The notes under the pieces were generated by a model. That model worked only from the letters and a program-made list of their open reading frames with translations. It was not told the origin of the DNA and ran no database searches. Position numbers and translations under genes: made by a program. A DNA stretch of 50,167 bases, taken from the NCBI GenBank assembly GCA_947366545.1, contig CANBAL010000001.1, positions 1 to 50,167 on the forward strand, written 5' to 3'. Numbering within the stretch: position 1 is the stretch's first letter; every line of letters starts with the position of its first letter. The DNA is from an uncultured Clostridia bacterium. GTDB lineage: Bacteria; Bacillota; Clostridia; Christensenellales; UBA1242. Below, piece after piece: positions 8,842-15,077 of this stretch.

Positions 8842-9234
8842 TTATTGAACAAGAATAGCGAAAACAATTTTACCTTCTTCTTCATAACAATCAAACTTAA
8901 ACCCTTCCACTGAGAATGTGGCAAGTTCGGGCTTTATATCTTCCGCTGGCAAAGCGTCATCTGCGTTCACTCTTAGGTAAGCCTTATCTGATAAAATTTC
9001 ACTCTCATATTCTTCTGCAAAAACGAAACTTCCATCAAGAAAATTCTTCAAATCTTTTATCACCTCTGTGAAATCCACTTCTTCTTTTGGCTCCTCTGGT
9101 GCTGGCTCCTCTGGTGCGGGGTCAACTGGCTCTACTATCTCACTTCCATTTGAGTTGTTATCTCCACAGCCTACTGTTACAATCCCTACAATTGCGATAA
9201 AACACAAAGATAATGCTAATAATATCTTTTTCAT
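8842..9234 (-). CDS. Small acidic lipoprotein, function unknown
   Basis: 130 residues with a lipoprotein signal peptide: Lys-Lys start, hydrophobic core and lipobox TVGC (Cys about residue 23). A low-complexity Pro/Glu linker follows (PVDPAPEEPAPEEPKEE, about 37-53), then a globular domain of about 75 residues. The linker would hold that domain away from the membrane or through the wall. Shine-Dalgarno GAGGAGG lies 5-6 bp upstream. No family recognised. Confidence 0.75.
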   Translation of the reverse strand: MKKILLALSLCFIAIVGIVTVGCGDNNSNGSEIVEPVDPAPEEPAPEEPKEEVDFTEVIKDLKNFLDGSFVFAEEYESEILSDKAYLRVNADDALPAEDIKPELATFSVEGFKFDCYEEEGKIVFAILVQ

Positions 9235-9491
9235 TTCAACCTCCTCGGCTTAAAATTATAAATATTTCGACATATATCGCGAAATACTTTTCTACTAAAA
9301 ATATCCATTTTTTAAGAAAATTTATACTTTTAACGGCAAAATACCGTCACTTTGCCGTCAAATTCACGAGTTTTATGGTTTTTGCATATATTTTTCTATA
9401 TAAAAAAAGCCATAACAAAAAATTTTAAAAATAAGGTAAAAAATAGTTGCTTTTTTCTTTTTCTTTTGTTATATTATTAAAGCATAGTTAT

Positions 9492-9566
9492 GCGGGAGTG
9501 GCTTAGTGGTATAGCGCAACCTTGCCAAGGTTGAGGTCGCGGGTTCGATCCCCGTCTCCCGCTCCA
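9492..9566 (+). tRNA. tRNA-Gly(GCC)
   Basis: Acceptor GCGGGAG/CTCCCGC, T loop TTCGATC, anticodon loop TTGCCAA, discriminator T and encoded CCA. First of three tRNA genes in a row. The AT-rich 257 bp upstream (9235-9491) contain no gene. Confidence 0.97.
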
Positions 9567-9573
9567 TTATAAA

Positions 9574-9607
9574 TGAAACCCCAAAATAATTGGGGGTTTT
9601 ATTTTTT
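9574..9607 (+). terminator. Terminator after tRNA-Gly
   Basis: Stem AAACCCC/GGGGGTTT with an AT-rich loop followed by a run of T. Confidence 0.85.
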
Positions 9608-9664
9608 TAGTAGACTTTCTAACATAAAGTGCATAAAATTTTATTAAAGACAATAAAAAACAAT

Positions 9665-9693
9665 TTGACATTCATTTTTAACTATGCTATATT
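9665..9693 (+). promoter_or_regulatory. Promoter of tRNA-Cys (and tRNA-Leu)
   Basis: Consensus TTGACA (9665-9670), 17-bp spacer and TATATT (9688-9693), 15 bp before the tRNA. Confidence 0.85.
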
Positions 9694-9708
9694 TAAATAG
9701 TCGACTAT

Positions 9709-9783
9709 GGTACCATCGCCAAGTGGTAAGGCAAAGGTCTGCAAAACCTTTATTCCCCAGTTCAAATCTGGGTGGTACCTCCA
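9709..9783 (+). tRNA. tRNA-Cys(GCA)
   Basis: Acceptor GGTACCA/TGGTACC, anticodon loop CTGCAAA (GCA), T loop TTCAAAT, discriminator T and encoded CCA. Confidence 0.97.
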
Positions 9784-9912
9784 ATAGGCACACCCCCACT
9801 GCATAAATGGGGCACCCCGAAAACACCTTGCGTGTTTTTGGGGAGAGGAGCAACCAAGTGCCCGTCTCAGCACTTGCGTATAGCAAGTCGAGAAAAACGA
9901 AGGTTGCGACGA
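9784..9912 (+). other. Structured spacer between tRNA-Cys and tRNA-Leu
   Basis: Three hairpins in 129 bp: CCCC/GGGG (9794-9812), a 12-bp stem (9815-9826 with 9832-9843), and GCAACC/GGTTGC (9850-9855 with 9902-9907) enclosing AAGTGC/GCACTT (9856-9861 with 9870-9875). No T run follows, so these are not simple terminators. They could guide tRNA precursor processing or be an extragenic palindromic element. Confidence 0.6.
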
Positions 9913-9998
9913 GCCGGTGTGGCGGAATGGCAGACGCACAGGACTTAAAATCCTGAGTTCGCAAGGACGTGTGGGTTCGACTCCCACCACCGGCACCA
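9913..9998 (+). tRNA. tRNA-Leu(UAA), integration target
   Basis: Class II tRNA with acceptor GCCGGTG/CACCGGC, anticodon TAA in loop CTTAAAA, long variable arm, discriminator A and encoded CCA. The 3' 57 bases (from 9942, in the anticodon arm) are repeated exactly at 21613-21669. Integration therefore replaced the tRNA 3' end with an element-borne copy and kept the gene functional. Confidence 0.97.
9942..9998 (+). repeat. attL core, 57-bp direct repeat
   Basis: Perfect match to 21613-21669 from the anticodon stem through CCA. The flanking bases differ on both sides, which defines the limits. Confidence 0.95.
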
Positions 9999-10005
9999 CA
10001 ATTTT

Positions 10006-10050
10006 AAACGCTATATGCCTTATTTTTAAAGGCATGTAGCGTTTTTCTTT
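10006..10050 (+). terminator. Terminator downstream of tRNA-Leu, inside the element
   Basis: Fourteen-pair stem AAACGCTATATGCC with GGCATGTAGCGTTT (10006-10019, 10031-10044), one G-T pair, then TTCTTTTT. It would end tRNA-Leu transcription in the lysogen in place of the original terminator, now at 21671. A shorter relative, AAACGC-ctgta-GCGTTT, lies at 21587-21603 next to the other end. Confidence 0.75.
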
Positions 10051-10114
10051 TTGACACAAAATTTCAGGGCAAATTTTACAAGTAAGGTGAAAATCGGCCT
10101 TCATTTTTGCATTT

Positions 10115-10137
10115 TTTGAGTCAAATTTTGAGTCAAA
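10115..10137. promoter_or_regulatory. Left arm-type integrase sites (two TTTGAGTCAAA copies)
   Basis: Perfect 11-bp palindromes at 10115-10125 and 10127-10137, 12 bp apart centre to centre, between attL and the integrase stop. The same word occurs twice near attR (21506-21516, 21540-21550). Paired repeats flanking the core are the usual layout of arm sites bound by a tyrosine integrase N-terminal domain. They could also govern integrase transcription. Confidence 0.65.
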
Positions 10138-10144
10138 TTTTATT

Positions 10145-11356
10145 CTAAAATATATAATACAGGTTATTATATATTTTAAGCAGTTTTTCTTTGCTCAGGT
10201 GATAGTCAAGGTCAGTATAATTATCTTTTGTAATTTGGCTTGTTGAGTGTCCCATCTGTCTTGAGATAAACAGTTCAGGATTACCCAAGTAAAAGTTGTT
10301 TGTAGCAAAAGTATGCCTCAAATTGACAATACTTCCGGAAATGTCAAGTTCTTTGAGTATTTCAGCAAAGCGACGATATACAGTTTCATCATCCCACTTC
10401 TTCAATAACTCGATATTATTTTTTATCAGCAAGAAGCCTTGTTTTGTAAGTTTTATATATTTGTAACGTTTCTCACGGTTCCTGCCCTTAAGATTGAGCG
10501 CCTTGAGAATGAGATCTTCTGCGTAAAGGTTTTGTTCTATGTTTTTGAAATCAAGTTCTCGACGTCTTAGGCCGGTGATTAAATAAATCAGGATGATTGG
10601 TTTTATCTCTTCACCCTTCAGGCGTTCCAAGATGCGCACCTGTTGTTCGTAAGTGAATGCCGGCTTGCGTACAAACTTACGAGGCTTCACCACTATACTT
10701 GCAAATGGATTCGCCTTTATCATCCCCTGGTTAAACATTGCTTTAAAGAAGGCCCTTAAATATAAAATAACTTTTTCCTTTGGCCTACCCTCTTCGATTT
10801 TATTTAGTAACTTCAGCAGAACATCCCTACCCACCTTCACAAGTGGAAGATGATGCAGCTCCTCGACCTTGTCGCGCACACGTTCGATATCATCCGCCGT
10901 TTCTTTTACTACAAACGGCTTTTTATTTTGCTCATACCATTTGTCCCAACACTCAATAAATGTTTTTTGACATCTGTGTGCTTTTGTATATTTGCCACCA
11001 GCCACCTTGGCCAAAACTTCTTTGAGTTTGTCCAGGCATTCTTTTTGTGTATGGCCATAAACGGTGTATGTGTGGCCATTAATCATTTTCCTTCCAATAT
11101 AGCGGTGATCCCTATATCGATATTGTACATTTTTCAATTCTATATCTCCTTTTGGTTTTAGTTTCGATATAGAATTAGCGATTTTTGTTTTTTCCTCTTC
11201 TTTTGGTTGTTGTACCTCTACCACATCTCTTTCAAATTCTTGTTGTCTTTGATATTCTCGGCCAGTTTCGATGCTGAGCCATTTTAAAAGCCAATGTGCA
11301 ATCTCTACAATCTTTAGAAGTCCATCATTGGCATCTTGTACAAACTTTGCATCCAT
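10145..11356 (-). CDS. int: Tyrosine recombinase (phage integrase)
   Basis: 403 residues. An unusual helical N-terminus (1-75) is followed by a Lys/Arg-rich arm-binding segment (about 80-120, IGRKMINGHTYTVYGHTQKE), a SAM-like core-binding domain (about 125-220) and a catalytic domain with ITGLRRREL (catalytic Arg, about 265-273), NLRHTFATNN, RQMGHS and the nucleophile Tyr in KDNYTDLD near the C-terminus. The first His of the usual HxLRH box is Val here; the rest of the active site looks intact. It should catalyse integration and excision at the 57-bp tRNA-Leu core. Shine-Dalgarno GGAGGG is 6 bp upstream. The stop lies 147 bp from attL, normal for an integrase. Confidence 0.93.
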   Translation of the reverse strand: MDAKFVQDANDGLLKIVEIAHWLLKWLSIETGREYQRQQEFERDVVEVQQPKEEEKTKIANSISKLKPKGDIELKNVQYRYRDHRYIGRKMINGHTYTVYGHTQKECLDKLKEVLAKVAGGKYTKAHRCQKTFIECWDKWYEQNKKPFVVKETADDIERVRDKVEELHHLPLVKVGRDVLLKLLNKIEEGRPKEKVILYLRAFFKAMFNQGMIKANPFASIVVKPRKFVRKPAFTYEQQVRILERLKGEEIKPIILIYLITGLRRRELDFKNIEQNLYAEDLILKALNLKGRNREKRYKYIKLTKQGFLLIKNNIELLKKWDDETVYRRFAEILKELDISGSIVNLRHTFATNNFYLGNPELFISRQMGHSTSQITKDNYTDLDYHLSKEKLLKIYNNLYYIF

Positions 11357-11412
11357 TGTATTCCCTCCAGGAAAATACTAACTTGCAAAGTTGGAAATTT
11401 CAAGACTTAAAT

Positions 11413-11757
11413 TCAAAACGGCCTTGCTGGCGCAATCTGTGTGTCCGGCAACTTCATGATGATAGAAAGTTGGCCCAAAGCAAATGTGGCTTGTTTTTCA
11501 TCCATTCTTATTGCCAGGTTAATAATTTGTTTTTGTTCCTCACGCAATCCGTCAAGTTGAAGTGTATTGGCAGTTTGGTGGCCTAACAAGTAATCGATAC
11601 TGCAGCCGAAATAGTCGGCTAGTTTTATGAGAGTGTTATATTTCATTTGACTTCTTCCACTTTCATACTCTTGATAACTTCTTAGCGGTATATTAAGCGT
11701 TTGGGATACTTCATACTGTGATTTATTTTCTTGCGTTCTTAGTTTTTTTAAGTTCAT
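11413..11757 (-). CDS. XRE-family (cI-like) repressor
   Basis: 114 residues. N-terminal helix-turn-helix (about 1-60; SQYEVSQTLNIPLRSYQEYESG forms the recognition region), then a short helical C-terminus that could dimerise. The start at 11757 follows AAGGAGG by 6 bp; an upstream ATG at 11775 would overlap that site. It is divergent from the early gene at 11907 across a 149-bp region carrying two 16-bp inverted repeats, so it likely controls the lysogeny switch and probably represses its own promoter. It lies 56 bp upstream of int on the same strand, so both may be co-expressed. Confidence 0.88.
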   Translation of the reverse strand: MNLKKLRTQENKSQYEVSQTLNIPLRSYQEYESGRSQMKYNTLIKLADYFGCSIDYLLGHQTANTLQLDGLREEQKQIINLAIRMDEKQATFALGQLSIIMKLPDTQIAPARPF

Positions 11758-11812
11758 TTTTAACCTCCTTTTCAATAAACTCCACCTAAATTGTATTTTT
11801 TTTATAAAAAAT

Positions 11813-11891
11813 ACGCAAAAACTTGCGTCATTTTGTTGACAACTTCATTATTTTTGCGTTATTATATAGCCATAAACGCAGATTTATGCGT
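11813..11891. promoter_or_regulatory. Lysogeny switch: rightward promoter with repressor operators
   Basis: Two 16-bp inverted repeats of form ACGCA-N6-TGCGT: ACGCAAAAACTTGCGT (11813-11828) and ACGCAGATTTATGCGT (11876-11891). A half site TTGCGT lies at 11854-11859. A rightward promoter TTGACA (11836-11841) - 18 bp - TATTAT (11860-11865) sits between the two full sites, with the half site abutting the -10 box. Repressor bound here would block rightward early transcription. The leftward promoter is less clear. Confidence 0.75.
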
Positions 11892-11906
11892 AAAAAGGAG
11901 GTAAAA

Positions 11907-12164
11907 ATGGATCAAGACGAAATTTTGCACCGCATTGAAGTGCTAGACGAGGAGTATGACCACTACAATTCATACTTAAATATCATGCGTTCAGTTATCA
12001 ATACTTCTTATGCCTATGACAACATTGAAGCGTTTCGCAATGTTTTAATTAAGGATTATGATCAGTCAGCGGAAGTTATAAATGCAATAGTTGATAAATT
12101 AAACTTCTTGAAATCTGAAGTGCCAGATGATTGCAACGAAAGTCCAACAGATACCGAAGAATAA
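11907..12164 (+). CDS. Small acidic helical protein, first rightward early gene
   Basis: 85 residues with no recognised family. It is strongly acidic and predicted helical (DQDEILHRIEVLDEEYDHY start), so it is not an obvious Cro-type HTH protein. The start at 11907 is preceded by AAAAGGAGG; a longer reading from 11823 would run through the promoter and operators. Its position directly behind the switch promoter and before a bidirectional terminator makes it a one-gene early unit, possibly an antirepressor or regulator partner (inference from position). Confidence 0.7.
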   Translation: MDQDEILHRIEVLDEEYDHYNSYLNIMRSVINTSYAYDNIEAFRNVLIKDYDQSAEVINAIVDKLNFLKSEVPDDCNESPTDTEE

Positions 12165-12198
12165 AAAACGCCCCAGCGTGGGGCTGGGGCTGTTTTTT
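12163..12198. terminator. Bidirectional terminator
   Basis: Stem GCCCCAGC/GCTGGGGC (12170-12177, 12183-12190) with an A run before and a T run after, between two convergent genes. Confidence 0.9.
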
Positions 12199-12202
12199 AA
12201 AA

Positions 12203-12490
12203 TTATTTCTTCTTAACGACTCTCTTTTGAGTTTTTACTGCAACCTTTGGTTGATGAACTCCATAGGTTGTTTGCTTAGAGGATTTGAAAGAGTCACTAA
12301 TTGTAGTTTGCTTAACATCCACCTTGGTTCCAGGATGTTGTGCTTGAAGTTCAAGGAAATCACAATAGGCATAATTAGTCTTTGCCTTCTTCATTGCTCT
12401 TGAACTTCCAGTAGTTTTAGCCTTTTTAAAACTATCACTTGCTGTCTGCTTATGCTTTGCATAATCCCTAGCCTCAGCATTCTTGTACAT
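12203..12490 (-). CDS. Basic Lys/Thr/Ser-rich protein, function unknown
   Basis: 95 residues on the strand opposite to the late genes. It is highly basic, with a Lys-rich C-terminal end (KTQKRVVKKK) and repeated A/S-D-S-F-K units (SDSFKKAK, SDSFKSSK). AAGGAG lies upstream of the ATG, supporting expression. Being outside the rightward operons and facing the switch, it may be expressed in the lysogen. No family recognised; nucleic-acid binding is only suggested by charge. Confidence 0.65.
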   Translation of the reverse strand: MYKNAEARDYAKHKQTASDSFKKAKTTGSSRAMKKAKTNYAYCDFLELQAQHPGTKVDVKQTTISDSFKSSKQTTYGVHQPKVAVKTQKRVVKKK

Positions 12491-12605
12491 ACACTTCTCC
12501 TTATGTAAATTTTTCTGGCATAGGCAATCGACATGCCGTTAAGCCCATAAAACAATATACCAAAGAAAACCCATGAAAACCTTTCAAACAACAAAATTCG
12601 ACAAA

Positions 12606-12659
12606 CAGCCCTGACGAGTCTTTGAAAATTAAGACGAAACACCCTACCGGTGTCGGCTG
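12606..12659 (+). ncRNA. Hammerhead ribozyme (type I), self-cleaving
   Basis: Every invariant core element is present in order. Stem I 5' CAGCC (12606-12610); core CUGACGA (12611-12617; consensus CUGANGA); stem II GUCUU/AAGAC (12618-12622, 12631-12635) with an 8-base loop; core GAAA (12636-12639); stem III CACC/GGUG (12640-12643, 12649-12652) with a 5-base loop; UC (12653-12654; consensus UH); stem I 3' GGCUG (12655-12659), a perfect complement of the 5' strand. Stem I is open, so it is type I. Predicted cleavage follows C12654 and would leave a 26-base leader with 5'-OH before the ATG at 12681. Read directly from sequence; activity is inferred. Confidence 0.9.
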
Positions 12660-12680
12660 ACAAGCCTTAAGGAGGTAAAA

Positions 12681-12833
12681 ATGACAAAGGAGCAAATAGA
12701 AAAGTACATAAGCGAAACAATGGCATATTTTCGCTTAATTGACAAAGAAAGCACAGAAGAAGATTTTAAGTGGCAAGAAAACTATATTCGTAAATGCCTG
12801 TATAAAAAATACAACATCGTGGAGGTAGTTTAA
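12681..12833 (+). CDS. 50-residue helical protein, first gene after the ribozyme
   Basis: Starts MTKEQIEKYISET and ends NIVEVV; charged and predicted helical. AAGGAGG lies 5 bp before the ATG, within the 26 bases left after ribozyme cleavage. It overlaps the next gene (taATG), so it is the first cistron of the replication operon. No family recognised. The leader CCTTAAGG is self-complementary around the ribosome-binding site and could modulate translation once cleaved. Confidence 0.75.
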   Translation: MTKEQIEKYISETMAYFRLIDKESTEEDFKWQENYIRKCLYKKYNIVEVV

Positions 12834-13108
12834 TGAAAACTCTCCAATTAGCAAAAATTAACAAATTAATTAAAGCCAGTGAGAAAAAAATGACATCGTC
12901 ATTTTCTATTCCCGCTGGCGATTTTATTTTATTCGCAATAAGGGACCTTGAGACAAAACATATATTAGCCGTAAGTACAATACTTCCCCTTCCATCCGAG
13001 GTTAAAGATTTTGCCCTTGAAAAAGGTCGACATGTGGAAGTTATAGCGCGAGGCATAAAACTTTTTGACACAAGGTGGTATCTACCAAACATGGAGGTGG
13101 CAATATGA
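12833..13108 (+). CDS. Small beta-rich early protein, function unknown
   Basis: 91 residues. After a basic helical start (residues 1-20) it alternates hydrophobic beta strands (DFILFAIRDLETKHILAVST, GRHVEVIARGIKLFD). Coupled at both ends: it starts at taATG and ends ATGA into the replication gene. In filamentous phages a gene of this size next to the replication gene often encodes a single-strand DNA-binding protein, but I see no motif proving that here. Confidence 0.7.
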   Translation: MKTLQLAKINKLIKASEKKMTSSFSIPAGDFILFAIRDLETKHILAVSTILPLPSEVKDFALEKGRHVEVIARGIKLFDTRWYLPNMEVAI

Positions 13109-13836
13109 GTTACTGGGCATCCTACCCTAAAAAAGTGCTGCACTTAAAAAGTCTCACTGACGGCGAACTAAGACTATGGCTACTAATTAGTGACAACTTA
13201 ACGCCGGCCGGCTATTGCAAACTCACAAATGCGGAAATCTCGAAGGCGCTTAACAATTTATCACAACAAACTATCTCCGCGCGCATTTCATCCCTGGTAA
13301 AAAAGAAGTTCATAAACATTGTTCAAAACAATCACAAGCATGAGCGCTGGATGTATGTGCATATTCCAAAAGAGCAGGAACTGTACGCAGAAGAAAAACC
13401 AACTGATGAAAAACTAAGCGCACAAATGCTCGCCATACAAGAAGCATTTAAAACGGCCGTCATTTTTGGCAGCGCTGAGCCTGACTTGCTCCTGGCACGC
13501 ATCAAGGAATCACCAGTGCTTAATGATATCAAAGACAACTCGATTCAATATGCACTCACACTTGACCATGTAAAATTTCTTGCTGAGTTCATGTACAACT
13601 ACCCTCATAAAGCGATTGACTGTCAAGTGGCATCTTACACCGGACTTGATTATGACATGTTACTAAATGAGATTAAAAATAGCGACCTATTAGTTAAAGA
13701 CAATTTATCACTCAAATGGTGCATAGAGCATTCAAGCGAAATCCTAGTTGGAAAATATCGCAGGTTAGAAGAAAAACAGCAAAATGAAGAAAGTGCAGTA
13801 CAACGCGCAATAAGAAGGCTGGGAGGTGTTGAATGA
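13105..13836 (+). CDS. Winged-helix replication-initiator-like protein
   Basis: 243 residues from ATG 13105, chosen because GGAGGTGG lies just upstream and the start overlaps the previous stop (ATGA); a 10-residue extension to 13075 is unlikely. Residues about 10-90 form a winged helix (LTDGELRLWLLISDNLTPAGYC, then NAEISKALNNLSQQTISARISSLVKKKFI), like N-terminal domains of phage and plasmid replication proteins of the DnaD/RepA type. The C-terminal half is helical and Lys/Arg-rich. No HUH, Rep_trans or primase motif is present. Followed by a helicase-loader-like gene, it likely binds the origin. Confidence 0.7.
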   Translation: MSYWASYPKKVLHLKSLTDGELRLWLLISDNLTPAGYCKLTNAEISKALNNLSQQTISARISSLVKKKFINIVQNNHKHERWMYVHIPKEQELYAEEKPTDEKLSAQMLAIQEAFKTAVIFGSAEPDLLLARIKESPVLNDIKDNSIQYALTLDHVKFLAEFMYNYPHKAIDCQVASYTGLDYDMLLNEIKNSDLLVKDNLSLKWCIEHSSEILVGKYRRLEEKQQNEESAVQRAIRRLGGVE

Positions 13837-14375
13837 AAAAAGAAGAACTTCCTCTTGTTTATGGCTTTGCTGGATGTATTTGGTCTAGTTTTAAAATGCC
13901 TAGAGATGCACTTGAAGAAAAAATATTTGACACCGTTTGGTTTGGCACGCTTAAGAACTTCAATTTGAAAATGATACTGGCCGCAATGCAAGAATACGCT
14001 ATGACCAACGACTTCTGCAACATCACAAAAATAGGGCTGCTTTGCAAGAAATACACACAAATGCTTGACGGCACCTTCATTGATGAGGAATTAACAATAT
14101 CTCACATTCAAGCCGCAGTATCTTGGGACAAATGCAGAGAAAATTTTGAAAGGCTAACACCATTTGAAAAAGAGATTGTACAGGGACCGCATATGTTGGC
14201 CCGTTGGGCTAGAGACGATTCATTTAGTAGTGTTATCGTCAGCAACCTACGAAAGACGATTAGAAATAAGTTAGAGTTCCAGAGGGAGCAGGAAATGTTA
14301 CAAATAAGTAATTTTCAATGCTCAAATCTTGAGATAGAAAACACCGAAAGAAAGGAGTTAGGATATGGGAATTGA
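13833..14375 (+). CDS. Helicase-loader-like protein
   Basis: 180 residues, overlapping the previous gene by ATGA. The N-terminal 100 residues are helical with W..L......I..A...Y..T.DFCNITKIGLLCKKY, resembling the N-terminal domain of phage replicative-helicase loader/inhibitor proteins (SPP1 G39P-type), which are small and lie next to initiator genes. The C-terminal part (about 110-180) is charged and helical. If correct, the element recruits the host DnaB-type helicase. The resemblance is from pattern only, so confidence is moderate. Confidence 0.55.
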   Translation: MKKEELPLVYGFAGCIWSSFKMPRDALEEKIFDTVWFGTLKNFNLKMILAAMQEYAMTNDFCNITKIGLLCKKYTQMLDGTFIDEELTISHIQAAVSWDKCRENFERLTPFEKEIVQGPHMLARWARDDSFSSVIVSNLRKTIRNKLEFQREQEMLQISNFQCSNLEIENTERKELGYGN

Positions 14376-14478
14376 CACAATCAAAAAGTTTATTGCCTGG
14401 TGCAAAGACCATGGCAAAAATCCAAGCCATGTAGAATCACTTGACGAGTACAACCTATCATGCGCAAGAAACAGTTAA
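14365..14478 (+). CDS. 37-residue protein at the end of the replication operon
   Basis: Starts MGIDTIKKFIAWCKDHGKN and ends after CARNS. AAAGGAG lies 7 bp upstream and the gene overlaps its upstream neighbour by 11 bases, so translation is likely. Function unknown. Confidence 0.55.
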   Translation: MGIDTIKKFIAWCKDHGKNPSHVESLDEYNLSCARNS

Positions 14479-14579
14479 GAGCAATTCAAGTTGGAATGTT
14501 TGGTGATATCGATTACATAACCCTCAATCACTTAGTGGCGAAAGATAAACGCAAGGCTAGTCGTCAGGGCTCCTTTTAA
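14460..14579 (+). CDS. Possible 39-residue basic protein
   Basis: Overlaps the preceding small gene in another frame and lacks a clear ribosome-binding site. It reads MRKKQLRAIQVGMFGD and continues to SRQGSF. It could be a real coupled cistron or the remainder of a gene frameshifted around 14460; weakly supported. Confidence 0.3.
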   Translation: MRKKQLRAIQVGMFGDIDYITLNHLVAKDKRKASRQGSF

Positions 14580-14593
14580 AAAATATAGAAAAC

Positions 14594-14620
14594 AAAAAAA
14601 TTTCCTCCTGAAATTTTTTA
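14594..14620 (+). terminator. Terminator of the replication operon
   Basis: Stem AAAAAATTTC/GAAATTTTTT (14595-14604, 14610-14619) with a CTCCT loop; weak but well placed 15 bp after the last small gene. Confidence 0.55.
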
Positions 14621-14672
14621 AACCAAAATTCATACACAATATGCCAAAAATTGTTCATTTTTAACTCCGCCT

Positions 14673-14774
14673 ACCTGCTCTCCTGATGCGCAGGTTTCCG
14701 GTGGTGCAAGGCCACCGGCTAAGTTATGGGAATGCAAAGCACATGCTGTTGCTGAGTTCAAAACTCGAGTTCCC
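14673..14774 (+). other. Structured leader ahead of the coat-like gene
   Basis: ACCTGC/GCAGGT (14673-14678, 14690-14695); a 7-bp stem CCGGTGG/CCACCGG (14698-14704, 14712-14718); then a possible three-way fold closed by GGGAA/TTCCC (14728-14732, 14770-14774) with AGC/GCT and GAGTT/AACTC inside. No T run follows. It is GC-richer than its surroundings. Candidate mRNA leader, packaging hairpin or origin. Confidence 0.6.
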
Positions 14775-14803
14775 ACAAAATTTAACAAAAGGAGGGATGC
14801 AGT

Positions 14804-15025
14804 ATGACGAAATATCAAAAGTGGATTATTGGTATCGCAGTCACAGTTGTTGCACTCGGGCTATTTGCTTTAGGTGTCTACATCGCGGCTCTTTGTAAAG
14901 ATTTGACATGGATTGAAATGTTCAAGCAAATGTTTGGTATTGCCCAAAAAGCGGTCGAAGATACTAGCGGAACTGGCGCTGATACTGGAACAGAAGTTGT
15001 GCAAGCGCTTAGATTATTTATGTAA
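14804..15025 (+). CDS. Small single-TM protein, candidate major coat protein
   Basis: 73 residues: short basic N-terminus (MTKYQK), one hydrophobic span (about 8-30) and an amphipathic, mildly acidic C-terminal part rich in Gly/Thr. AAAGGAGG lies 6 bp before the ATG, among the strongest ribosome-binding sites of the element, with a structured leader upstream, as expected for an abundant product. Size, single span and position after the replication module fit a filamentous-phage major coat protein. The charge layout (basic end at the N-terminus) is not the classic one, so a holin-like protein remains possible. Confidence 0.5.
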   Translation: MTKYQKWIIGIAVTVVALGLFALGVYIAALCKDLTWIEMFKQMFGIAQKAVEDTSGTGADTGTEVVQALRLFM

Positions 15026-15077
15026 ATATCTTGGCTTGGCTCACTCGTTGGGCCTAGCCAATTAAAAGGAGCCTAAC

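Noticed and set aside
9644-10104. Open frames of 106 and 140 codons on the minus strand across the tRNA genes
   Set aside because: They run antisense through tRNA-Cys and tRNA-Leu, so they are chance open frames.
12391-12695. Minus-strand frames of 90 and 64 codons over the ribozyme region
   Set aside because: Antisense to the ribozyme and the 12681 start; Cys-rich random composition and no ribosome-binding site.
14365-14579. One gene broken by a frameshift near 14460
   Set aside because: Possible, but the first small frame has its own good ribosome-binding site and the two frames have no recognisable common homology, so I list them separately with low confidence for the second.
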